DNA of 64,000 nt, taken from contig VXTM01000031.1 of assembly GCA_009837445.1 (NCBI GenBank), positions 1 to 64,000 of the forward strand, given 5' to 3'. The translations under genes and the position numbers were made by a program. The notes under the pieces are model-generated. The model was not told where the DNA came from and searched no databases. It worked only from the letters and a program-made list of their open reading frames with translations. The DNA comes from Acidimicrobiaceae bacterium (GTDB lineage Bacteria > Actinomycetota > Acidimicrobiia > Acidimicrobiales > Aldehydirespiratoraceae). This document shows, piece after piece, positions 24,748 through 33,426 of this stretch (position 1 is the stretch's first letter; every line of letters begins with the position of its first letter).

Positions 24748-26002
24748 GGTAGTGGCGGTCGGGACCGAGCTCCTGCTCGGCCAGATCGTCGACACCAACT
24801 CCTCGTGGATCGGGGAGCAGTTGGCTCTGGCCGGCATCGACAGCCATTTCCAGACCAAGGTCGGCGACAACCTCGACCGGATGATCGCCGCGTTCGAGCA
24901 GGCGCTGGACCGCAGCGATGCGGTCATCGTGTGCGGCGGCCTCGGCCCCACTCCCGACGACATCACCCGCGAGGCGATCGCGGCGGTGATGGGCGTCGGG
25001 TTGCGCCGCGACGAGGCGGTGGTCGAGCGGATCCAAGCCATGTTCTACCGCCGGGACCGCCAGATGCCGGCCAACAACCTCCAGCAGGCCGACGTGCCGG
25101 TCGGGGCCCGGGTGATGGACGTGCAGCCAGGTACCGCGCCCGGGCTGATCTGCCCGGTGAGGCGAGGCCCGACGGGATCCGGCGCCGGCAAGGTGATCTA
25201 CGCCGTTCCCGGGGTGCCGTGGGAGATGCAAGAGATGGTCAGCGAGTGCGTGCTGCCCGATCTGCAGGCCCGCGCCGGCGAACGGCACGTGATCCGCAGC
25301 CGGACACTGCGCACCTGGGGCCACTCGGAGTCCGGCCTCGCCGAGCTCCTCGAGCCGGAGATGAGCCGCCTCGACTCCACCGGCGAGGCCACCATCGCCT
25401 TCCTGGCCAGCGGCATGGAGGGCCTGAAGGTCCGCATCACCGCCAAGGCGGCCGACGACGAGACCGCGCTGAGCGTGCTGTCGGGCGTGGAGGCCCGGGC
25501 CCGAGCCGTGATCGGCGATGCCGTGTTCGGCGCCGACGACGACACCATGGAGTCGGTCGTCGTCGACCTGATGCAGTCGCAGGGCCTAACCCTGGGGCTG
25601 GCCGAGTCGGTCACCGGCGGGCTGATCGCGGCTCGCCTCACCGACGTCCCCGGAGCGAGCAGGGTGCTGCGGGGCGCGGTGGTGCCCTACGACCGGGAGA
25701 TCAAGACCGGTGTTCTGGGCGCGCCCGACGTGAACGCGGTCAGCTCCGAGATGGCGCTGGCCATGGCTGAGGGGGCCTGCCGGGTGCTGGGTGCCGACGT
25801 GGGTCTGGCCACCACCGGCGCAGCCGGCCCCGACCCCCACGAGGGCGCCGAGGCGGGAACGGTATGGATCGGTCTGCACCTCGACGGCGAGGGCGAGGCG
25901 ACCCGGGTGCGCTTCAACATGGCCCGGACGATGGTGCGCCAACTCGGCACGATCACCGCGCTGAACCTGCTCAGGACCCGCTTGCTTACTCGCGCCGGCT
26001 GA
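24737..26002 (+). CDS. cinA: CinA: competence/damage-inducible protein, NMN amidohydrolase
   Basis: 421 residues. The N-terminal MoaB/MogA-like domain (GTELLLGQIVDTNSSWIGEQL, CGGLGPTPDDITREA) has ADP-ribose pyrophosphatase activity in relatives. The C-terminal CinA domain (TLGLAESVTGGLIAARLTDVPG, GAAGPDPHEGAEAGTVWIGL) is the NMN deamidase. GTG 24737 lies inside the end of pgsA. Its 3' end overlaps the convergent GNAT gene by 17 bp. recA lies 2.8 kb on, separated by three genes. Confidence 0.93.
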   Translation: MKCEVVAVGTELLLGQIVDTNSSWIGEQLALAGIDSHFQTKVGDNLDRMIAAFEQALDRSDAVIVCGGLGPTPDDITREAIAAVMGVGLRRDEAVVERIQAMFYRRDRQMPANNLQQADVPVGARVMDVQPGTAPGLICPVRRGPTGSGAGKVIYAVPGVPWEMQEMVSECVLPDLQARAGERHVIRSRTLRTWGHSESGLAELLEPEMSRLDSTGEATIAFLASGMEGLKVRITAKAADDETALSVLSGVEARARAVIGDAVFGADDDTMESVVVDLMQSQGLTLGLAESVTGGLIAARLTDVPGASRVLRGAVVPYDREIKTGVLGAPDVNAVSSEMALAMAEGACRVLGADVGLATTGAAGPDPHEGAEAGTVWIGLHLDGEGEATRVRFNMARTMVRQLGTITALNLLRTRLLTRAG

Positions 26003-26990
26003 GCGCGGTCTCGAGTACCTCCAGGTCGGCCTGCCAGCATCCCATCATGTGGGTGGGTTTGAAGCCCATCTCGATGTTGATGGCCAGCATGTGGGCGTTG
26101 CTGGCCGCGTTGCCGGTCTGGAGCGCCGTTACGTCGGGCTCGGTGGCCCGCAGCCGCTGCCACATGGCGGCCTTGACCCAGCGCCCGATTCTGCGGCCAC
26201 GGTGGGCGGGGAGCACCACCGTGCTCCACTGCCACGAGACCGCCGGCCGGTGCCGGTTGATGAACACCTCGGTGGTGCCGGCCGCCTCGCCATCGGAGGT
26301 GACGGCCAGCACGCCGTGGTACTCCAGCCCGCGGGCTGCGCGGGCTTCGATCTCGGCTCGCACCATGGCCGCGTCGACGACGGTGTCGGCGATCTCCAGG
26401 TCGTCGGTGGGGGCGTCGTTCATGGCGTTGGCGGTGGCCACCAGGGCGTCGATCCGCTCCTCCGGGCAGCGGCGGGCCCAGTGGACCAGCTCCAGGTCGG
26501 CCGGACCGGCCGCGATCCACTGCGCCATGAGCTCGGGGTCCACCGCGGCCGGGTCGAGCCTGGACTCCTGCTCGGTGTAGCGCAGCTCAGCGCCCAGGCC
26601 GGTCCAGAAGGCGTGGGCGGCCGGGGTGTGGTCGCCCCACGCGATGACCGAGGTTCGCCCGTCGGCCCGGGCCAGCCGCAACAGCTCGGTCAGCACCGCG
26701 GCCGCGATGCGGTCGTCTGTGGGGGTGATCTCGACCCCGGCCAGGTTGGCGTTGGCGGCGTCCGTGTTGAGCTCCACGTGCCCGATGGCGGCGGCGGTGC
26801 TGCCGTCCGCGAAGGCAACCACTCGCTGGTGGCGGCAGTGGTCGGTGGCGTTGTCGTCGAAGGTGGCCCGCAATTCGGCGGCGGGCGTGACGGGCAGATC
26901 GGGGTCGCGCTCGCGGTCGATCCGCTGCTGGAGTTCCAGCGCCGCGGTGAAGCCGGCCGGATCCAGGGATCGGGCGTTGAGTATCTGCAC
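25986..26990 (-). CDS. tandem GNAT-family N-acetyltransferase
   Basis: About 334 residues from a GTG at 26990 (VQILNARSLDPAG). Two GNAT folds lie in tandem. The second has the acetyl-CoA loop VLPAHRGRRIGRWVK and the late TGNAASNAHMLAINIEMGF typical of such pairs. The first is more degenerate. The substrate is unknown. A longer frame exists upstream but its residues do not look like protein, and the divergent lipoprotein promoter lies there. It is convergent with cinA. Confidence 0.75.
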   Translation of the reverse strand: MQILNARSLDPAGFTAALELQQRIDRERDPDLPVTPAAELRATFDDNATDHCRHQRVVAFADGSTAAAIGHVELNTDAANANLAGVEITPTDDRIAAAVLTELLRLARADGRTSVIAWGDHTPAAHAFWTGLGAELRYTEQESRLDPAAVDPELMAQWIAAGPADLELVHWARRCPEERIDALVATANAMNDAPTDDLEIADTVVDAAMVRAEIEARAARGLEYHGVLAVTSDGEAAGTTEVFINRHRPAVSWQWSTVVLPAHRGRRIGRWVKAAMWQRLRATEPDVTALQTGNAASNAHMLAINIEMGFKPTHMMGCWQADLEVLETALSRRE

Positions 26991-27104
26991 AAGCGGAGCG
27001 TACGGGCGACAAGATGGATCGGGGAACCAGCCCCGGCCCCGGAGCGTCACAAGTGTGATCGAGTCCAGGGAGCTAGGCGTCTCCCCGACCCAAGGAGTCC
27101 GTTC

Positions 27105-27896
27105 ATGAGCCACAGTCGCAGGGCGGCGATGCTGATCGCCACGATGGTGCTGGTAGTCGCCACCGGCTGTGGCGTCGCCGGGTCAGTGTTCGGCGGCTCC
27201 TCGGTGACCGGGACGGTCACCTACCGGGAGCGGATCGCGCTCACGCCCGATGCGAGGCTGATCGTGCAGGTCCGCGACACGTCGTACGCGGACGCGGACG
27301 CGGAGCTCGTCGCGGAGCAGGTCATCTCCGACCCGGGCCAGGTCCCGATCTCCTTCGAGGTCGACTACGACCCCGGCGACATCGACTCCGGCAACACGTA
27401 CTCGGTGTCGGCCCGCATCGAGGAAGCCGACGGCCGCCTGGCCTTCATCAACGACACCGCCTACGACGTGATCACCCGGGGCAACCCGAAGCGGGTGGAC
27501 ATGGTGCTGGTCCTGGTCGAGCCGCCGCCGGAGATGGTGGACGGCGAGTTCAGCGCCGAGGACCGCCAGCCGGTGGAGGAGCCGGTCCACGTAACCGGCA
27601 CGGAGATCGTCTGGGAGGGCCAGCAGGCCTTCGCGCATGTGCTCTTCGCGATCCCCGAGGTCGACGGGTGCTACCGGATCGGCCGCGAGGAGGCAACGGC
27701 GGACGGCAACCGCATAGTCGTAGAGGTCACGGCATGGGTTCCCCGTCCCTCCCCGTGGGCGATCGACTGCTCGGAGAGGACCCTGGAACTCGACGCGTGG
27801 GTGTTGCTGGGAGAGGTGGGAGACACCCTCGCGACCGGCGAGACCTACACCGTCGAGGTCAACGGCGTCGAGACCCTCACCCTCGCCGTGCCCTAG
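27105..27896 (+). CDS. YbaY-family lipoprotein
   Basis: 263 residues. The signal peptide has lipobox Cys22 (VVATGC). A beta-sandwich of the YbaY/YscW-pilotin family follows: VTGTVTYRERIALTPDARLIVQVRDTS, then VPISFEVDYDP, YSVSARIEE and GNPKRVDMVLV. A second, unrecognised domain of about 110 residues with two Cys follows. AAGGAG stands 7 nt before the ATG. Function is unknown beyond envelope location. It is divergent from the GNAT gene and convergent with msrB. Confidence 0.8.
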   Translation: MSHSRRAAMLIATMVLVVATGCGVAGSVFGGSSVTGTVTYRERIALTPDARLIVQVRDTSYADADAELVAEQVISDPGQVPISFEVDYDPGDIDSGNTYSVSARIEEADGRLAFINDTAYDVITRGNPKRVDMVLVLVEPPPEMVDGEFSAEDRQPVEEPVHVTGTEIVWEGQQAFAHVLFAIPEVDGCYRIGREEATADGNRIVVEVTAWVPRPSPWAIDCSERTLELDAWVLLGEVGDTLATGETYTVEVNGVETLTLAVP

Positions 27897-27929
27897 CCCG
27901 CGTCCGAGCCGAAGCCGGCGCTGGGCATG

Positions 27930-28352
27930 TCAGCCGTGGTCGTCGGTGCGCTCGAGGCGGAGGGAGGCGGAGTTCATGCAGTAGCGCTCGCCGGTGGGGC
28001 GGGGGCCGTCCGGGAACCGGTGACCCAGGTGGGCGCCGCAGTTGGCGCACACGGCCTCCTCGCGGACCATGCCGAAGCTGCGGTCGGTGTGGATCTCGAC
28101 CGCGGCGGGGTCGACCGCCTCCCAGAAGCTGGGCCAGCCGGTGCCGGACTCGTACTTGGTGTCGCTGGAGAAGAGGGGGATGTCGCAGACGATGCAGTGG
28201 TAGGTGCCGTCGTCGTGGCAGTTCCAGTACTCGCCGGTGAAGGCCCGCTCGGTGCCGGCCTGCTGGGTGACCTGGTACTGCGCGGGCGTGAGGCGGTCCC
28301 GCAACTCGGCATCGTCGAAGGTCTGGCGGGCGGGGGAGGCTGTCGAGGTCAT
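27930..28352 (-). CDS. msrB: peptide-methionine (R)-S-oxide reductase
   Basis: 140 residues from ATG 28352. Zinc Cys53, Cys56, Cys102 and Cys105 (CIVC, CANC) are present, with catalytic Cys125 in [20 protein letters not shown] and [12 protein letters not shown] are MsrB hallmarks. It repairs oxidised methionine with thioredoxin. The frame extends upstream, but the family begins near this ATG. The catalytic residue is an ordinary Cys here, unlike the Sec in some MsrBs. Confidence 0.94.
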   Translation of the reverse strand: MTSTASPARQTFDDAELRDRLTPAQYQVTQQAGTERAFTGEYWNCHDDGTYHCIVCDIPLFSSDTKYESGTGWPSFWEAVDPAAVEIHTDRSFGMVREEAVCANCGAHLGHRFPDGPRPTGERYCMNSASLRLERTDDHG

Positions 28353-28773
28353 GGAGGATGCCTTTCTACTGGGCTCGGATCCGGGTTGGCGGCGTCTTGC
28401 ACGGAACATTCGCCGGGCCATGGTGTTGCCTTTCTCGTTGACGGCTCTACGGTAGGCAACGCACACGGGCTTCGTTTGGTTCCCGGCCGGCGAATCGGAA
28501 TCCCGTGAGGCCTAGATGAGAGCACTGCCGGCCCGCTCCATCCCGCTCGAGGGCGATTAGTCGCGCTGCTCGGGCGCTTCTCGGAATGCTTGATCTGAAC
28601 AAGTGTTCGCATTACAGTGATTCGTAATTACACTATTGTCATAGCACGACGACGGACCGGTGCAGCCGCCAGGCCTGTCACACCCCCCTCATAAGTTCAT
28701 CAAGCATCCCCGACTCGCCGAGAGGCCACCAGACATCCACCCGCCCCGAGGGGCACAGACACAGGAGAACGAA
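28353..28773. other. 421-bp intergenic region between msrB and recA
   Basis: This gap holds no convincing gene. Its right half is notably AT-richer (about 28590-28660) and contains the recA promoter and LexA box. The remaining leader of about 150 nt has a Shine-Dalgarno (AGGAG, 28763) before the recA GTG. Nothing else was recognised. Confidence 0.6.
28590..28618 (+). promoter_or_regulatory. recA SOS promoter: -35, LexA box, -10
   Basis: TTGATC (28590-28595), 17 nt, TACAGT (28613-28618). The perfect LexA operator GAACAAGTGTTC (28597-28608) fills the spacer, so bound LexA would block RNA polymerase. Confidence 0.88.
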
Positions 28774-29829
28774 GTGGACGATCGACACAAGGCTCTGGAC
28801 ATGGCCATGAGCCAGATAGAGAAGCAGTTCGGCCAGGGCTCGGTCATGAAGATGGGCGAGAAGGCCGCTATGAACATCGAGGCGGTCCCCACCGGGGCGC
28901 TGTCGCTCGACCTGGCCCTCGGCATAGGGGGCCTGCCCCGGGGCCGGGTAACCGAGATATACGGGCCGGAGTCCTCGGGCAAGACCACCCTGGCCACCCA
29001 TGTGGTGGCCGAGGCTCAGCGCAATGGCGGCATCTGCGCCTATGTCGACGCTGAGCACGCAATGGACCCGACCTACGCCAAGGCCATCGGCGTGGACATC
29101 GACGAGCTGCTCATCTCCCAGCCCGACACCGGCGAGCAGGCCCTGGAGATCACCGACATGCTGATCCGCTCCGGGGCGCTCGACGTTGTCGTGATCGACT
29201 CGGTGGCCGCGCTCACCCCGCGGGCCGAACTCGAGGGCGACATGGGCGACACCCACGTCGGCCTGCAGGCCCGGCTGATGTCGCAGGCGCTGCGCAAGCT
29301 CACCTCCAACCTCAACAAGTCCAACACCATCTGCATCTTCATCAACCAGCTGCGCGAGAAGATCGGGGTGATGTTCGGCTCGCCGGAGACCACGCCCGGT
29401 GGCCGGGCGCTCAAGTTCTACTCGTCGGTACGGCTCGACATCCGCCGGATCGAGTCGATCAAGAACGGCATGGAGGTGGTGGGCAACCGCACCCGGGTGA
29501 AGGTGGTGAAGAACAAGTGCGCCCCGCCGTTCAAGCAGGCCGAGTTCGACATCATGTACGGCCAGGGCATCTCCCGGGAGGGCTCGGTGCTGGACCTGGC
29601 CGTCACGGAGTCCATCGTGAAGAAGTCCGGGGCCTGGTACACCTACGACGGCGAGCAGCTCGGCCAGGGCCGCGAGAACGCCAAGGCGTTCCTCCAGGAC
29701 AACCCCGAGCTGATGGTGGAGATCTCCGACCTGGTTTGGAAGGCCGTAATGCCCGAACTCGAACCGGAGCAAGAGTCCGACTGGGATCACCCCACAGCAT
29801 CAGAGCCGCCAGCCACAGCAGTCGCCTAG
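28774..29829 (+). CDS. recA: RecA recombinase
   Basis: 351 residues from GTG 28774 ([20 protein letters not shown]), preceded by AGGAG. Walker A GPESSGKT is at residues 64-71, followed by the family segments [30 protein letters not shown] and the L2 [17 protein letters not shown]. It is a strand-exchange protein and the co-protease for LexA. There is no intein. miaB starts 52 bp later, and recX, usual at this place in mycobacteria, is absent. Confidence 0.97.
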   Translation: MDDRHKALDMAMSQIEKQFGQGSVMKMGEKAAMNIEAVPTGALSLDLALGIGGLPRGRVTEIYGPESSGKTTLATHVVAEAQRNGGICAYVDAEHAMDPTYAKAIGVDIDELLISQPDTGEQALEITDMLIRSGALDVVVIDSVAALTPRAELEGDMGDTHVGLQARLMSQALRKLTSNLNKSNTICIFINQLREKIGVMFGSPETTPGGRALKFYSSVRLDIRRIESIKNGMEVVGNRTRVKVVKNKCAPPFKQAEFDIMYGQGISREGSVLDLAVTESIVKKSGAWYTYDGEQLGQGRENAKAFLQDNPELMVEISDLVWKAVMPELEPEQESDWDHPTASEPPATAVA

Positions 29830-29869
29830 CCCGGGGGTCATAGCCCGCAGGTCCCTTGGCCTGAGGGCG

Positions 29870-29875
29870 TAGCCT
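29870..29875 (+). promoter_or_regulatory. -10-like TAGCCT, 6 nt before the miaB GTG
   Basis: TAGCCT, 6 nt, then GTG 29882. No Shine-Dalgarno is seen, so a leaderless miaB message independent of recA is likely. Confidence 0.5.
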
Positions 29876-29881
29876 TGGGGT

Positions 29882-31390
29882 GTGGGCCGGACCTATGCCA
29901 TCCGCACCTTTGGGTGCCAGATGAACGAGCACGACTCCGAGCGGATCGCGGGCCTGCTTGAGAGTGATGGCTACCAGCGCGCCTCCGTTCTGGAGGAGGC
30001 CGACGTGATGGTGCTCAACACCTGCTGCATCCGGGAGAACGCCGACAACAAGCTGTACGGCGCCTTGGGCCGGCTCAAGGCCGTGAAGGCCGAGCGGCCT
30101 GATGCGCTCATAGCGGTGGCCGGCTGCCTGGCCCAGAAGGACCGGGAACTGGTGCGGGAGCGGGCCGGGCACGTCGACGTCGTGTTCGGCACCCACAACG
30201 TGCACCGGGCCGCCGAGCTCGTCGACCACGCCCGCCGGCACGGACCGGTGGTGGAGATCCTCGCCGAGACGGTCCGCGAGGACGCCGAGGCCTTCCCGTC
30301 GGCGCTGCCGGCTCGGCGCGAGGCGGAGCACTCCGCCTGGGTGACGATCCAGATCGGCTGCGACAACAGCTGCACGTTCTGCATCGTGCCGGCGGTGCGC
30401 GGTCCCGAGATCAGCCGGCCGTTCGGCGAGCTGGTGGACGAGGTGCGGGACCTGGCTGCGGGCGGCGTCAGCGAGGTGACCCTGCTGGGCCAGAACGTCA
30501 ACAGCTACGGCCGCGACCTGGCCCTGTCCCGCCGGGGGAGTGCCAACGGCAACGGCGCGAGCGCGGCCGGAGACGACGCATGGTGGTGTGGGTCGGACTG
30601 GCTGTCGGACCGGCGGGCCCGGCCGCTGTTCGCCGACCTGCTTCGGGCGGTCGGCGAGATCGACGGCATCCGGCGGGTGCGTTTCACTAGCCCTCACCCC
30701 AAGGACCTGCGGCCCGAGACCATCGCGGCCATGGCCGAGGTCCCGGCGGTGTGCGAGCACCTGCACCTGCCGCTCCAGTCGGGTAGCGACGCCGTGCTGC
30801 GGGCGATGCAGCGTGGATACACCGCCGAGCGCTACCTGGCACGGCTCCGGGCCGCACGGGAGGCGGTAGACGACCTGGCCGTGTCCACCGACATCATCGT
30901 CGGGTTCCCCGGCGAGACCGAAGAGGACTTCGTCCAGACCCTGGAGGTGGCAGCCGAGGCCCGCTACGACAGCGCCTTCACGTTCATCTTCTCGCCCCGG
31001 CCCGGCACCGCGGCCGCGGAAATGATTGACCGGTTCGTGCCCCACGACGTGTCCGTGGACCGCTACGAGCGCCTGCGACGGGTGATCGAGCGCTCCAGCC
31101 GCCTCGCCAACGAGGCCCGCGTCGGCAGGGTCGAGGAGGTCGTCGTGGAGGGGCCCAGTAAGAAGGACCCGTCCGTGACCACCGGCCGCACGCGGCGCAA
31201 CACCCTGGTGCACTTCGGATCGCCGCCCGGCGGAGTGCCGCCGACCGGCACCTACGCCCGGGTCGAGATCGCCGCGGCTGCGGCCAACTTCCTGCAGGGC
31301 GCCCTAGTCGACATCGAGGCACCGCGAGCGGCCGCGTCGCAAGCAAGCTCGGGCCGTCGCCTCATCCCCGTGGCTGTGGCCGCGACCTAG
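29882..31390 (+). CDS. miaB: tRNA-2-methylthio-N6-dimethylallyladenosine synthase
   Basis: 502 residues. Cys12, Cys48 and Cys82 (FGCQMNEHDSE, NTCCIRENA, GCLAQKD) bind the auxiliary cluster. CDNSCTFC (Cys160, Cys164, Cys167) binds the SAM cluster, and a C-terminal TRAM domain follows. It adds methylthio to i6A37 of tRNAs, the base made by the next gene, miaA. A low-complexity insert (about residues 218-245, rich in G, N, A, D and W) interrupts the radical-SAM barrel after GQNVNSYGRD. Confidence 0.95.
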   Translation: MGRTYAIRTFGCQMNEHDSERIAGLLESDGYQRASVLEEADVMVLNTCCIRENADNKLYGALGRLKAVKAERPDALIAVAGCLAQKDRELVRERAGHVDVVFGTHNVHRAAELVDHARRHGPVVEILAETVREDAEAFPSALPARREAEHSAWVTIQIGCDNSCTFCIVPAVRGPEISRPFGELVDEVRDLAAGGVSEVTLLGQNVNSYGRDLALSRRGSANGNGASAAGDDAWWCGSDWLSDRRARPLFADLLRAVGEIDGIRRVRFTSPHPKDLRPETIAAMAEVPAVCEHLHLPLQSGSDAVLRAMQRGYTAERYLARLRAAREAVDDLAVSTDIIVGFPGETEEDFVQTLEVAAEARYDSAFTFIFSPRPGTAAAEMIDRFVPHDVSVDRYERLRRVIERSSRLANEARVGRVEEVVVEGPSKKDPSVTTGRTRRNTLVHFGSPPGGVPPTGTYARVEIAAAAANFLQGALVDIEAPRAAASQASSGRRLIPVAVAAT

Positions 31391-31511
31391 TGTCCTGAGT
31401 CGTAAGTTCAGGCGGCTCGCTCAGACCTCCGTTGAATCTCGGGTTGGTTCTGTGCCCTCAATCCACACAAACCGCACCAAGAAATCTGACGCCAACACCT
31501 GCGGCACCGGA

Positions 31512-32462
31512 ATGGGGCTTCGTGATCTGGCGATGCTTGCAGAGCGGCCACTGGTGATCGTCGGCCCCACGGCCTCCGGCAAGTCGGACTTGGCGATGGG
31601 CGTGGCCCGGCTGATCGGCGGCGCCGAGATCGTGACCCTCGACTCGATGCAGGTGTACCGCGGCATGGACGTCGGCACAGCCACGCCCAGCGCGGCGGAG
31701 CAGGCCGAGGTTCCCCACCATCTGATCGACATGGTGGAGGTTTCCGAGGAGTTCGCGGTGGCCGAACTCCAAGCCCGGGCCCGGACTGTTGTCCGCGAGA
31801 TCCGCGACCGGGGCGCTGTACCGGTGCTGGTGGGCGGCACCGGCCTGTACGTGCGGGCCGTGATCGACGCTCTGAAGATCCCTGGGCGCTACCCGACGGT
31901 TCGGGCTGAACTGGAGGCCGACCCCGACACCGAGGCACTTCACCGGCGCTTGGTCGAGCTCGATCCGGTCGCGGCCGGGCGCATGGAACCGACCAACCGC
32001 CGCCGGGTCGTCCGGGCCCTCGAAGTCACCATCGGCAGCGGACAACCGTTCTCCTCCTACGGACCGGGCCTGGGCCACTACCCGCCCACACCGTTCGTGC
32101 AGGTCGGGCTGCGCTGGGACCGGGACCGCCTCGACGAGCGCATCGCCTCCCGATACCAGCAGCAGATGGCTGCCGGCTTCCTCGACGAGGTGAGAGCACT
32201 AGCCGAACGCCCCATCTCGCGCACTGCGTCCCAGGCCCTCGGCTACAAGGAGCTGCTCGAACATGTGCAGGGGGAGACGACCCTCCACGAGGCCCTGGAA
32301 CTCGCCGTCGTGCGCACTCGCCGGTTCGCCCGGCGTCAAGAGCGATGGTTCCGTCGCGATCCCCGCATCCACTGGCTCGACGCCCCCACGTCCCCCGCCG
32401 ACGTGCTGTCCGTCTGGAAGCGAGCCGCCGGGACCCTCCCGACTAAGCGGAGGAGCGGGTAG
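31512..32462 (+). CDS. miaA: tRNA dimethylallyltransferase
   Basis: About 316 residues. The P-loop GPTASGKS is at 18-25, then LDSMQVYRGMDVGTA, PHHLIDMV and VLVGGTGLYVRAV. It prenylates A37 of UNN-reading tRNAs, the substrate for MiaB. I prefer ATG 31512 because it gives the normal short lead before the P-loop. ATG 31452 would add 20 unlike residues. The 121-bp gap after miaB holds only a short CCTGA/TCAGG hairpin. Confidence 0.94.
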   Translation: MGLRDLAMLAERPLVIVGPTASGKSDLAMGVARLIGGAEIVTLDSMQVYRGMDVGTATPSAAEQAEVPHHLIDMVEVSEEFAVAELQARARTVVREIRDRGAVPVLVGGTGLYVRAVIDALKIPGRYPTVRAELEADPDTEALHRRLVELDPVAAGRMEPTNRRRVVRALEVTIGSGQPFSSYGPGLGHYPPTPFVQVGLRWDRDRLDERIASRYQQQMAAGFLDEVRALAERPISRTASQALGYKELLEHVQGETTLHEALELAVVRTRRFARRQERWFRRDPRIHWLDAPTSPADVLSVWKRAAGTLPTKRRSG

Positions 32463-32467
32463 GCCCA

Positions 32468-32514
32468 TTCTTGATGTAGTTGTGCCGCTGTGGTGGGGTC
32501 GACTACGTCAAGAA
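32468..32514 (+). other. 15-bp stem-loop between miaA and dapF
   Basis: TTCTTGATGTAGTTG (32468-32482) pairs with CGACTACGTCAAGAA (32500-32514) over 15 positions, two of them G-U, closing a 17-nt loop. It begins 5 nt after the miaA stop. No U tract follows. It may be a terminator, a processing site or a small-RNA-like structure. Confidence 0.6.
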
Positions 32515-32574
32515 CGACGACCGGGCCGTGGGCGCCGCGTTTGGGATGCTTCCCCCGCGCGAGAGACTGCATAG

Positions 32575-33426
32575 ATGACCGGCGGGCTGCGACTCGACAA
32601 GCTCCACGGACTGGGCAACGACTTCCTCGTCGCGCTCGTCGACGAGTTGCCCGCGGAGGCCGATGCTGCCCGGACGGCCGCCGCGCTGTGCCATCGAAGT
32701 GGCGGCTTCGGCGCGGACGGGCTGATCTATGCCGTGGTCGACCCGCCGAGCAGCGGCTTGGGCCGCACCGCCACCATGCGGCTGTGGAATTCCGACGGCT
32801 CGCCGGCCGAGGTGTCCGGCAACGGCCTAAGGTGCCTCACCCACGCCATCGCCCGCACGCTGGGAGAGGCCGAACTGGACATCGTCGTGAACACTGTCGC
32901 CGGTTCTCGCCGATGCTTGATACAGCCGACCCACCTGCCGGATACCGTCGTCGGGACCACGGAGATCGGCCCTCCTGGTCCCGGTCCCCGCCCTGACCGG
33001 CTCAGCCGCGACCCCGAGGTCGCCGCCGAGGGCGTCCTCGGACCGGGCGCGATCGCACGATGGGCCACGTTGGATGTGGGCAATCCCCATGTGGTGCTGG
33101 CCGTGGTCGATCCCGCCGCGGTGCCCGTCCATGAAGCCGGACCCGCAGTGGAGGCCATCTTCACCGGCGGCATCAACGTCCATTTCGGGGCGGTCACCGG
33201 TGCGGACGAGCTGACCCTGGGCGTGTGGGAGCGGGGTGCTGGCGCGACCGCGGCCTGCGGGACCGGCGCGGTGGCCGCCGCGGCCGCCTTTCACCGCTGG
33301 GGCGAGGTGGGCCAGAATGTCACCGTGCGAATGGCCGGCGGCGATGCCCGGGTGAACCTCTCGGGACCAGTGACCCTCACCGGCGAATCGACCTACGTGG
33401 CCGCAGTGGACGCCGCCCGTGTCTGA
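32575..33426 (+). CDS. dapF: diaminopimelate epimerase
   Basis: 283 residues. The two catalytic Cys are Cys87 (SGNGLRC) and Cys228 (ACGTGA), with the N-terminal LHGLGNDFLV typical. It interconverts LL- and meso-DAP, for lysine and the peptidoglycan cross-link. hflX starts 8 nt inside its 3' end, the usual dapF-hflX pair. Confidence 0.95.
   Translation: MTGGLRLDKLHGLGNDFLVALVDELPAEADAARTAAALCHRSGGFGADGLIYAVVDPPSSGLGRTATMRLWNSDGSPAEVSGNGLRCLTHAIARTLGEAELDIVVNTVAGSRRCLIQPTHLPDTVVGTTEIGPPGPGPRPDRLSRDPEVAAEGVLGPGAIARWATLDVGNPHVVLAVVDPAAVPVHEAGPAVEAIFTGGINVHFGAVTGADELTLGVWERGAGATAACGTGAVAAAAAFHRWGEVGQNVTVRMAGGDARVNLSGPVTLTGESTYVAAVDAARV

Noticed and set aside
26049-27104. Extension of the YbaY lipoprotein frame far upstream (615 codons)
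   Set aside because: The upstream part is opposite the GNAT gene. ATG 27105 has a Shine-Dalgarno and a signal peptide follows immediately.
28398-28412. GAACATTCGCC as a further LexA box near msrB
   Set aside because: Only one half-site matches. The GTTC half is absent.
29603-31213. 536-codon reverse-strand frame opposite recA and miaB
   Set aside because: Shadow of conserved genes, with no domain, no start context and biased composition.
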